Shown: piece by piece, positions 8,873-20,050 of the stretch
How the letters are laid out: every line of letters begins with the position of its first letter
How positions within the stretch are numbered: position 1 is the first letter of the stretch
DNA from: Betaproteobacteria bacterium Ga0077527
GTDB taxonomy: Bacteria; Pseudomonadota; Gammaproteobacteria; Burkholderiales; SG8-41
Length of the DNA stretch: 64,000 nt
Direction: 5' to 3'
Assembly: GCA_001464815.1 (NCBI GenBank)
Contig: LNDW01000005.1
Span: 1-64,000, forward strand
Notes under the pieces: generated by a model
What the model was told of the DNA's origin: nothing
Database searches by the model: none
What the model saw: the letters and a program-made list of their open reading frames with translations, nothing else
Position numbers and translations under genes: made by a program

Positions 8873-9913
8873 TCAATGCGGGTGTCGATGGTGGATGTCA
8901 GGGAAATGCGGGTGTTTGTGAGTAATGGCGGCGTGGCGGTGCAGATGATCATGGGGTTCGCTGCCATCCCACTCAAAATCATGCGAATGCTGGTGGTGTT
9001 CGTCATGAGAATGGTCGTGGACATGTTCGAGGGGTTCATGCACATGTTCATGTTCGTGATGCTCGGTAAGATGCAGCCACACGCCGCAAGCCATCAAGCC
9101 GGCGGCACCCCAGAATGCCGGGGAAGTGGATTCGCCAAGCAGAGCCAATGCCACGGCGGCGCCGACGAACGGGGCGATGGAAAAATAGGCTCCGGTGCGC
9201 GCTGTTCCGAGCCCGCGCAGCGCAAGCACAAATAACACCAGGCTCACGCCATAACCCAGCAATCCAATACCCAGAGTGGCCAGCATAAACATAGCACTCG
9301 GCAGCATTGCGCCCAGTGACAAGGCCAGAACACTGTTGAATGTGCCGGCTATCAAGCCTTTGCAGGCGGTGATGAACAAGGCGTCCGAAGCGGATACCCT
9401 GCGCGTCAAATTGTTGTCGATGGCCCAGCAAAGGCAGGCGGCAGTGACCAAAAGAGGGCCGATCCAGCCGGTCCAGCCTGTTTCCCCGTCGGGCAAGGAC
9501 AACACGACACCACCTGCGACTATGGCTGCCATACCCAGCACGATGCGCCGTCCGGCATTTTCCCTGAATACGATCCATGCGATAAGGGCGGTAAGCACGG
9601 CTTCCAGATTGAGCAGCAGGGACGCGGCCGAGCCGGTCGTATGGGTCAAGCCGAACAGCAGGGCCACGGGGCCAAGAACACCGCCGAACAGGATTGCGCC
9701 CAGAAGCCATGGCCACTCGGCACTAGTGAGACCGGACGGCTTCCAGCCCCGGTCGCGGATCAGCCTGACAACCGCCAGGCCAAGCCCGCTGCCGAGATAA
9801 AGCAGGCCGGCGAGCAGAACAGCAGCTATCTCGCCGGTCAGCAATTTGGCAAACGGCGTGCTGGCCCCGAACAGGGCTGCAGCCGACAAGGCGTAAAGAA
9901 CGCTGGTGTTCAT
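8873..9913 (-). CDS. EamA/DMT-family transporter with long His-rich C-terminal tail
   Basis: Ten-TM EamA pattern (ALFGASTPFAKLL; YFSIAPFVGAAVALALLGE) then HHEHEHVHEPLEHVHDHSHDEHHQHSHD...HKHPHFPDIHHRHPH. Confidence 0.88.
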   Translation of the reverse strand: MNTSVLYALSAAALFGASTPFAKLLTGEIAAVLLAGLLYLGSGLGLAVVRLIRDRGWKPSGLTSAEWPWLLGAILFGGVLGPVALLFGLTHTTGSAASLLLNLEAVLTALIAWIVFRENAGRRIVLGMAAIVAGGVVLSLPDGETGWTGWIGPLLVTAACLCWAIDNNLTRRVSASDALFITACKGLIAGTFNSVLALSLGAMLPSAMFMLATLGIGLLGYGVSLVLFVLALRGLGTARTGAYFSIAPFVGAAVALALLGESTSPAFWGAAGLMACGVWLHLTEHHEHEHVHEPLEHVHDHSHDEHHQHSHDFEWDGSEPHDHLHRHAAITHKHPHFPDIHHRHPH

Positions 9914-10019
9914 TGGTTATTCTTTGGTTACCCAGAAAAATGAAATCTAGTCGTCCCACGCAAACGTCGCACCCATTGAGCGCATTCGGGAAAAACAAGA
10001 GCAAGTTTGGTAAATTTTA

Positions 10020-10436
10020 TTACTGCTTGACACGATACAAGGCGATTTCCTTGCCATTAACTGTTTTGCAGCGCAGGCGCCAGTCATCCCCATGTTTTAA
10101 ATGGTCGCAGCTTAGCTTCTCACCATCACCGGCTGTCAGCGTAGTCGAGCCGAAGACGAAACTCATTTCCTGCTTGATGTTCGGGTGCTTATGGTCGGGC
10201 GCCCATTCGAAGCGACGCACTTGCTCATCGGTTGTTTCGTCATTTAACTCTCCTGCCACGCCTGTGTATTCCTTGTTGTCGAGTACCACGGCTATTTGAG
10301 TGGCACCCCAAAGAATGGGGTATGTAACCGTGGCAGAAGCGGAGTTCCCCGACATTGGCTTGAGAAGTGAGGTCTGGCAGCCAGCCAAGCCTGCGCTTGC
10401 TGCGATCAGGGTGAGAGCAGCTATGGCGGTTTTCAT
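10020..10436 (-). CDS. small lipoprotein, unknown function
   Basis: Lipobox LAGCQ after MKTAIAALTLIAASAG. Confidence 0.7.
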   Translation of the reverse strand: MKTAIAALTLIAASAGLAGCQTSLLKPMSGNSASATVTYPILWGATQIAVVLDNKEYTGVAGELNDETTDEQVRRFEWAPDHKHPNIKQEMSFVFGSTTLTAGDGEKLSCDHLKHGDDWRLRCKTVNGKEIALYRVKQ

Positions 10437-10485
10437 GCATGAACTCCTTAAACATTAAAATGACTGCGCTTGGCGTTTCAGCGAT

Positions 10486-13644
<3,159 letters not shown>

Positions 13645-13986
13645 TTATACGGCGGCTTCGCCGCGTTCACCGGTGCGGATGCGCACCACTTCGGAAACTT
13701 CGCTGACCGTAATGACGCCGTCACCGGGGCGGCCGGTGTGAGCGGCGCCGCGGATGGCATCGACTGCACGGGAAACCAGTTCGTCCGAGCAGATGACAAA
13801 CATCATCACGTTGTCGTGTTCCTCGATATCCCATTCGACGGGTTCATAGGCATGACCAGCGGCCCGCCCGCGGCTCTCGCCGCGAACCTGAAACAGGGTA
13901 AGTCCCGGGAAATGGCCCAGTTCATGCATTGCATGTTCCACCGGTTCAACCGCAGACGGCCTGATGATGGCGATGATCTGTTTCAT
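13645..13986 (-). CDS. P-II-like signalling protein embedded in czc operon
   Basis: MKQIIAIIRPSAVEPVEHAMHELGHFPGLTLFQVRGESRG...GDGVITVSEVSEVVRIRTGERGEAA; P-II fold signature, lacks the YRGAEY T-loop motif. Confidence 0.82.
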   Translation of the reverse strand: MKQIIAIIRPSAVEPVEHAMHELGHFPGLTLFQVRGESRGRAAGHAYEPVEWDIEEHDNVMMFVICSDELVSRAVDAIRGAAHTGRPGDGVITVSEVSEVVRIRTGERGEAAV

Positions 13987-13997
13987 GTCTTTCCCCC

Positions 13998-15515
13998 TCA
14001 GTGGGCGTGGCTGGCGCCGGCTTTGCCGATGTCAGCTTTCAGCACAAAGCTGTTGGTAGTGGCGTAACGTATTCCAGGAGTCAGGCCCTTGACGATTTCA
14101 ACCGACTCGCCGTCGCTGCGGCCCAGTTCCACCGGTCGCGCTTCGAATACATCGCCAAAACGGGCAAATACAACTTTCCCTTCGCCCATGGTTTGAATGG
14201 CGGTCAATGGCACAGCGACGGCTACTTCCGTTTCGTCCTGCACCACGTCGATGCTGACGAACAGCCCCGGTCGCCAGCGCTGGTCAGGGTTACGCAGCGT
14301 CACACGCGCCTTCGCGGTTCGGGACTGCTCGCCGATCAGCGCGCCGACATGGGAAATCACGCCGTCAGCTTCTGCGCCGAGTGCCGCGGCCTTGACCTTG
14401 ACCTTCTGACCGACTTTGACGCGGTTCAGATCGGCGGGGAAGATCGTCATGTCTGCCCAGACTGTGGCCAGATCGGCGATGACATACATGCCGGCATCGG
14501 CACTGACTGCTTCACCAGCGGAGATTTTTTTCTCAATCACCACGCCGTCGATCGGTGCGCGGATCTCCAGCCGGGTCAGTCCTTCCAGTTTCTGGCGCTG
14601 CATTGCGTCGCGGGTGAATCCCAAGCCGATCAGTTTCTGTTCCGCGTTGCGATAAGTGATCTCGGCTTCACTCAAGGCCTGCCGGCTGGCGAGGTAATCC
14701 TGCTCCGCGGAAATCTTTTCTTCCCACAGCTTTTTTTCGCGGTCGAAAGTCGTGCGGGCCAGAGTCAGCCGTTGTTGCGCGGCCAGATATTCGCCTTTCA
14801 GGCCGCCGAGGTCCTGGCTCTCAAGAATTGCGAGTAAGTCACCCCGTTTGACGCGGTCGCCGAGGCTGGTACTTGCGCTGACGATAACGCCACCGAGGCG
14901 CGGCACAACACGGACGACGCGATCCTGATTGAACTGAATTTCACCCTGCAGTTGCAGCGTTGAGCGGATACGCGCCGGCGCAGCGGTGCCAATCCCGATA
15001 CCTGCCGCTTTGGCGACGACATCATCCATGGTGATGCGACCTTCTGCTTGCTCGTAGGTCCAGTTGTGTCGCTTGCCTTGGTATTCGGCAGCCACCTGTA
15101 CTGCGAAAGAGTGTGGTTCTTCGATCGTCTTGTCGCTGCGCAGGTAGTCTTTTTGGCCGGTAAATAAAACGGATTCCGGGTCAACACCCAATCTGTTGAT
15201 TATTAATGATAATTTAACGTCATTGGGCGGAACCGATTTGCCATCGACGGAGGGATAGATGCGGAATTCCGGCGGCACATCCTGCTCGAAAATAGTGACT
15301 TCGACCGCAAAACTGCCACTGGTCAACAGTCGGCCGCCATGCGCACCTTTACCAGGTTCAGGTTTTTTTTCGGTGTCGGAATGTGCTGCTGCTTTTTCAT
15401 CATGGCCGTGTTCGTCTGCGCCCTTTAAAGACGGACCGCCGAACATGATGAGCAGGCCGATTAATGCGCTTGCAGCGATGATGCCCAGTGTCAATACGGT
15501 GGATTTTCTGTTCAC
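13998..15515 (-). CDS. czcB: CzcB-family RND periplasmic adaptor
   Basis: 505 aa; membrane-fusion-protein motifs (GVIVSASTSLGDRVKRGDLLAILESQDLG; IRAPIDGVVIEKKISAGEAV). Confidence 0.9.
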   Translation of the reverse strand: MNRKSTVLTLGIIAASALIGLLIMFGGPSLKGADEHGHDEKAAAHSDTEKKPEPGKGAHGGRLLTSGSFAVEVTIFEQDVPPEFRIYPSVDGKSVPPNDVKLSLIINRLGVDPESVLFTGQKDYLRSDKTIEEPHSFAVQVAAEYQGKRHNWTYEQAEGRITMDDVVAKAAGIGIGTAAPARIRSTLQLQGEIQFNQDRVVRVVPRLGGVIVSASTSLGDRVKRGDLLAILESQDLGGLKGEYLAAQQRLTLARTTFDREKKLWEEKISAEQDYLASRQALSEAEITYRNAEQKLIGLGFTRDAMQRQKLEGLTRLEIRAPIDGVVIEKKISAGEAVSADAGMYVIADLATVWADMTIFPADLNRVKVGQKVKVKAAALGAEADGVISHVGALIGEQSRTAKARVTLRNPDQRWRPGLFVSIDVVQDETEVAVAVPLTAIQTMGEGKVVFARFGDVFEARPVELGRSDGESVEIVKGLTPGIRYATTNSFVLKADIGKAGASHAH

Positions 15516-15530
15516 GGTTCAAGCTCCTGG

Positions 15531-16880
15531 CTATGGTTTGCCGGTGACCGGCGTCGTTGTACTCAGCGGACTGCCGATCAGGCGTTCGATTTCGTTATGG
15601 CCGCGGTGGTAGTCCGTCAGCGCTTTCAGGTATTGGGTGCGCGCCTGGAACAAGGTGCGCTGTCCATCGAGCACATCGAGAATGCCGAATTTGCCCAGTT
15701 GGTAACCTTTGGTAGCGCCTGCATAAGCGCTATTGGCGCCGGGCAGGATGTCGGTGCGCAGCGTTTCGATCTCGCTGCGTATCGCACTCAATCGCTGAAA
15801 AATTTCGGAAAGGGCGGTGAGCAGCCGGCTTTCTGCGGCACGCTGTTCGTCACCCGCCTTGTCGAGGCGGCGATTGGCTTCAAGGATGCCGCCACGATTC
15901 CGGTCGAAGAGCGGGATTGGAATTGAAACTCCCAGCATGTAGGCATGGTCTTCGAACTGACTGAACCGGGTCCTGCCGACACTGAGGGTCACGTCCGGTA
16001 CCGCTTTGGCTTTTTCAGCATCGACAGTCGCTTGGCGGCGAGCGATTTCGGAATTCCATCGGGCGAGGTCAGGGTTGTCACGGATGCGGGCGGTGAGCTG
16101 CGGATAGGCGGGCAATGCCGGCAGGGTTTCGAGATTCCCGGTCACACGTTCGAACGAGGGCTCCTGCTCGGCCCACATGGATGCCAGGTTTTTGCGTGCG
16201 GTCGTGAGCTGACGCTTGATCTGCTCCATTTCGATCTGGGCCGCTGATAGGGCCAGGCGTGCCTTGGTTTCCTCTATAGGTGAGACCTTGCCCGCAAGCA
16301 CGCGTTTACCGACAGCCCCAGCGACATCCTGTGCCAGCTTCAATGATTCGTCGGCAAGCTGTGCCGCCTGTTGTGCAGCCATCGTGTCGATGAAATATTG
16401 CGACGTCTGCATTAGCACGTCGATGCGTTTCGCCTCGTAGTCCCAGTTCGCGAGGTCACGACCGGTTTCGGCGATCCGGATGCGGGCGGATCGTTTGCCG
16501 CCGAGTTCGATCAGTTGCCCGATCTGGATTGACGTGGTGCGATCACCATCCTGCCGCAGGCGCGAGTTGTTGAGGCCGTCACCCGTCAGATCCAGCACCG
16601 GGTTAGGCAACGCGCCCGCTTGCAGGACGGTGCCCTCGTTTGCACGAAGTTCGTGCGAAAACACCGACAGTTCCGGGTTGTGTTTCATTGCCAGGGCGAG
16701 TGCCTGGGCCAAAGTCAGCGACGCTGCGGATTTATTTTCCGCTTCGCCGATGCGCACGGGTGCTGTGTCCGGCTTTGTGGTCATGACCGTATCGGCAGCG
16801 ATTACCAGTCCGCTGTTAATCGACAGGCAAGCCATGGCTGCTACGGTCGCGATGAGCGACCATGTGATGCGAAAATTCAT
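15531..16880 (-). CDS. czcC: CzcC/TolC-family outer membrane protein
   Basis: LTLAQALALAMKHNPELSVFSHELRANEGTVLQAGALPNPVLDL; in czcCBA order; probable start MNFRITWSL. Confidence 0.9.
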   Translation of the reverse strand: MNFRITWSLIATVAAMACLSINSGLVIAADTVMTTKPDTAPVRIGEAENKSAASLTLAQALALAMKHNPELSVFSHELRANEGTVLQAGALPNPVLDLTGDGLNNSRLRQDGDRTTSIQIGQLIELGGKRSARIRIAETGRDLANWDYEAKRIDVLMQTSQYFIDTMAAQQAAQLADESLKLAQDVAGAVGKRVLAGKVSPIEETKARLALSAAQIEMEQIKRQLTTARKNLASMWAEQEPSFERVTGNLETLPALPAYPQLTARIRDNPDLARWNSEIARRQATVDAEKAKAVPDVTLSVGRTRFSQFEDHAYMLGVSIPIPLFDRNRGGILEANRRLDKAGDEQRAAESRLLTALSEIFQRLSAIRSEIETLRTDILPGANSAYAGATKGYQLGKFGILDVLDGQRTLFQARTQYLKALTDYHRGHNEIERLIGSPLSTTTPVTGKP

Positions 16881-17028
16881 GCTAATCCCTTCCAAAAGCA
16901 TCCGGCGGCATGGGTCGGATGCGTAGAACAGTGGAAAACGGAATGGCTGCGACAGACGGTGAATAGACCGGCTTGCACCGACGGCCGGGATTACCGGCGT
17001 GGTGCGTGTGGCGCAGCGGGATCAGCGA

Positions 17029-17502
17029 TTACCGAGGGGGTCTGAAAGGGGCTTCGGTTGCGCCCTGAGGCGCGGCGAGTGCCAGATAGGAGACTATAGG
17101 CAAGGACGAGGGAGCTCGTGAAAATATCAGCGGTTCTTTAGCCACATGGCACTGAAAAAAATGGCTGGCATGACAATCGTGTTTGTTTTGCGTCTTGCCG
17201 GTGGGTTGGTCCGGCGCAGATTGCGGGCTGTCTGGCGATTCTGCGTCGTGCAATGCGGCGAGATGGCTTTTTTCGTGCTCCCGCCAATCCGTGGACGCGG
17301 TTAAGCCGGCGCCTGCCGTCAGAATGTTGGCGATGAAAACCGCAAGCAGCATGTAAACGAGCCGCGATTTGATGCGTAGCAGATGATGTAAGCCGTTCAC
17401 GATGCACCGCACTTTAGCACAGTTGACAGCAGTGGTAGAACAAACGATGTGGTTGTGGCGACGAACCGGTGTCGGGACTCGGCAGGGATTTGTCTGGTAC
17501 AA
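17029..17502 (-). CDS. small CzcI-like protein heading the czc operon (start uncertain)
   Basis: Hydrophobic segment MLLAVFIANILTAGAGLTA then Cys/His segment KHDCHASHFFQCHVAKEP; divergent from dsbB. GTG at ~17400 is a plausible alternative start. Confidence 0.5.
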   Translation of the reverse strand: MYQTNPCRVPTPVRRHNHIVCSTTAVNCAKVRCIVNGLHHLLRIKSRLVYMLLAVFIANILTAGAGLTASTDWREHEKSHLAALHDAESPDSPQSAPDQPTGKTQNKHDCHASHFFQCHVAKEPLIFSRAPSSLPIVSYLALAAPQGATEAPFRPPR

Positions 17503-17532
17503 AATCCGGAAAACAATCTCATCGGACAGATC

Positions 17533-17565
17533 TTGACTCTTTGGTTGGTACAGGGTTTAGGTTAT
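17533..17565 (+). promoter_or_regulatory. candidate MerR-family-type promoter upstream of dsbB
   Basis: TTGACTCTTTGGTTGGTACAGGGTTTAGGTTATA; shares TTGACTCT and GGTACAGGGTTTA with the merR-like promoter at ~25385-25414. Confidence 0.45.
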
Positions 17566-17651
17566 AAAAAAATGTAACATCTCAACTCAAATTTTCTCAG
17601 TTTGTTGAAGTCAGATACTCGTCTTTGCAGGGCCATGGAGGGGGTTTTCCT

Positions 17652-18095
17652 ATGACAAACAGACCGGTGAACGCGCCCAGCAGTCCGGCATGGGGGTTTC
17701 TGTTCGTCGCATGGATCATTGCGCTCGCAGCAACGCTGGGCGCACTCTTCATTGGCGAGATCATGGGGCAGACGCCGTGCAATCTGTGCTGGCACCAGCG
17801 GGTTTTCATGTTTCCTCTCGCGGTCATGCTGGGGGTGGCGAGTTTTCGTGGCGATGCCGGCGTCTGGCGCTACGCGCTGCCCGTCGTCGCGCTGGGCTGG
17901 TTGGTTGCGGCCTTCCATACGATGCTCTATATCGGCGTCATTCCCGAGACGATCAAGCCCTGCACCCAGGGTATTTCCTGTTCGGGCGCCGACATGACCA
18001 TATTCGGCGGCCTGCCGCTGCCTTTACTATCACTCGCGGCCTTCACTGGCATCGCCATATTTCTTGTGCTCGCCCAACGGAGGATTTCTTCATGA
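17652..18095 (+). CDS. dsbB: disulfide bond formation protein B (DsbB/BdbC-like)
   Basis: TPCNLCWHQRVFMFPLAVMLG, IKPCTQGISCSG; four TM segments. Confidence 0.9.
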   Translation: MTNRPVNAPSSPAWGFLFVAWIIALAATLGALFIGEIMGQTPCNLCWHQRVFMFPLAVMLGVASFRGDAGVWRYALPVVALGWLVAAFHTMLYIGVIPETIKPCTQGISCSGADMTIFGGLPLPLLSLAAFTGIAIFLVLAQRRISS

Positions 18096-18751
18096 CCAGG
18101 CGTTCCATCGTCATCACCACGACGCTCATCGCGGTTATCGTTTTCGTTGTTTTCACTTTCCTTTATGAGCGCAACAGTGCCAATCGCGCCCCCGCGCCCG
18201 CACAGGCTTCAGGAAACACGCTGGTGCGACCGCATTCTCCGATCTTCGGACCCGCCGATGCGCCAGTCACCATCGTCGAGTTCTTTGATCCGTCGTGTGA
18301 GGCATGCCGGGAATTCCATCCGGTCGTGAAACGACTCCTTACCGCCTATCCGAAAGAGGTTCGCTTAGTTTTGCGGTATACCCCGTTCCATGAAGGATCT
18401 GAAGAAGCAGTGAGAATTCTTGAGGCTGCCCGGTTACAAGGGAAGTTCGAACCGGTTCTCGAAGCATTGTTGGAGAAGCAACCGGTATGGGCATCTCACA
18501 GCGCCCCCGACCTGGCCAAGGCATGGGAGTTTGCCCGGGCAGCAGGCCTTGATGTCGAGCGTGCGCGCGGTGATGCGCTTTCATCCAGCATCGATCTTGT
18601 GCTCAAGCAGGATATGGCGGACGTCAAGGCCAACAATGTGCGGCAGACGCCGACCTTTTTCGTGAACGGCAAGCCGCTGCCTTCTTTCGGTCCGCAGCAG
18701 TTGGGCGATCTAGTGCGCAGCGAGGTGCGGCGCGTCAGGGACGGGTCGTGA
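18092..18751 (+). CDS. membrane-anchored DsbA-family thioredoxin-fold protein
   Basis: N-terminal TM, EFFDPSCEACREFHP CxxC, NNVRQTPTFFVNG cis-Pro motif; 4-bp overlap with dsbB. Confidence 0.9.
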   Translation: MTRRSIVITTTLIAVIVFVVFTFLYERNSANRAPAPAQASGNTLVRPHSPIFGPADAPVTIVEFFDPSCEACREFHPVVKRLLTAYPKEVRLVLRYTPFHEGSEEAVRILEAARLQGKFEPVLEALLEKQPVWASHSAPDLAKAWEFARAAGLDVERARGDALSSSIDLVLKQDMADVKANNVRQTPTFFVNGKPLPSFGPQQLGDLVRSEVRRVRDGS

Positions 18752-18951
18752 CGGCCTTATCTAAATTGATCTCTCGACATAGTATTTCTTTAAGTCGTAT
18801 AACATTTATTAAAAATATCAAATCAGTACTCGATCCTGCCCTGGATTGGCTCCCCAAGCAGGGCAAAACGGAGAGCTCTTGGTTACTGAGAATGTTACAG
18901 GCGTAATGTTTGAGATCAACGGCAGCCAAGGGTGCTCTTTGGGCTGAACTT

Positions 18952-19329
18952 TTAGGGATTTTCACGATATTCCGGGTGCTCGCGTAGTCGAGCTGCCACG
19001 AAATCAACAATCTCTTTAGGCACTTCCTTCGAGACAGCCAAGAACTGATCTAGCACTTGCTTGGCTTTAAAAGCGCCATCAGGATGAAGAATGGCCGCCT
19101 CCTTTCCCATGCCGCTTTTTTCACCATCATCAACCTGATAGTGAGTGAAGCCTCGGCCAGCCTTCCATCGAATAGCCTTCTCATCGCGATATTTGCTGTA
19201 AGCCAATTGAAACGCTTCCGGCTGGCCGTCATCCCCAAACCAAACCAAGAAATCCTGCTCATGCGAAAAAAACCAGCGGCGCGGAGATTCGCCAGGAACT
19301 TGCTGAGTATTTCTGATTTCTCTGAGCAT
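18952..19329 (-). CDS. conserved-looking hypothetical protein
   Basis: 125-aa ORF MLREIRNTQQVPGESPRRWFFSHEQDFLVWFGDDGQPEAFQLAYSKYRDE...; soluble protein composition. Confidence 0.6.
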   Translation of the reverse strand: MLREIRNTQQVPGESPRRWFFSHEQDFLVWFGDDGQPEAFQLAYSKYRDEKAIRWKAGRGFTHYQVDDGEKSGMGKEAAILHPDGAFKAKQVLDQFLAVSKEVPKEIVDFVAARLREHPEYRENP

Positions 19330-19477
19330 TTCGAGGATGCTTAACTTTAATTTAGAGCGGCAGTTTTGCCGGATAACTCAGCTCTGCGGGCATGTGCAAA
19401 TCTGGGCACTTACGCGAGGTTATATCCGTATCCTGAACCAACTAAATGCGAAACGCGACACTTTGTATTGTTCTTTC

Positions 19478-19942
19478 TTAGGACTTGCCGGCACGGACGC
19501 CGCTATGCACCCCACGCAGATGTCCAACCCCTTTCGTTGGACCATCGTGAGGAATCTGTGACAACTCGTTCAGAATGCCGCAGTGAGCTGCGTCCCGCAC
19601 CTCGCGGCATCGTTCGCGCAAGCTCTTGAGCTGTTTCTTCAGCGCGTGAAGTTCGCGGATGCGAGCAGCCACATGCCCGATGTGCGCGTCGAGCAGTTTG
19701 TTCACATTGTCACAATTCTCTGTGGGCGCGTCTTTGAAGTGCGCCAGCGCCCGAATCTCGTCGAGAGCCATGTCCAGCGATCGGCAGTGGCGGATGAACG
19801 AAAGCCGTTCGGCGTGTGCATCCAAGTAGATGCGGAAATTACCCTCGGTACGCGCGGGCGCGGCCAGCAGCCCTTCTCGTTCGTAATAGCGGATGGTCTC
19901 TATCGGTGTACCGGTGATATTGGAAAGTTCGCCAATCTTCAT
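19478..19942 (-). CDS. pbrR: Cd(II)/Pb(II)-responsive MerR-family regulator (CadR/PbrR)
   Basis: MKIGELSNITGTPIETIRYYEREGLLAAPARTEGNFRIY, RALAHFKDAPTENCDNVNKLLDAHIGHVAARI; divergent from metal P-type ATPase. Confidence 0.92.
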   Translation of the reverse strand: MKIGELSNITGTPIETIRYYEREGLLAAPARTEGNFRIYLDAHAERLSFIRHCRSLDMALDEIRALAHFKDAPTENCDNVNKLLDAHIGHVAARIRELHALKKQLKSLRERCREVRDAAHCGILNELSQIPHDGPTKGVGHLRGVHSGVRAGKS

Positions 19943-19989
19943 GTGTTCTCTCTCGTGAAGGAGTAGGTAATTCTTATAATTTTAACTGC

Positions 19990-20020
19990 TTGACTCTGTA
20001 GTAGCTACAGGTTGTTTAAT
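19990..20020 (+). promoter_or_regulatory. CadR/PbrR-type operator-promoter
   Basis: -35 TTGACT, 19-bp spacer containing perfect dyad CTGTAG-TAG-CTACAG, -10 TTTAAT. Confidence 0.8.
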
Positions 20021-20050
20021 CACTGCTACAGCTAACTTAGAGAATCAAAT

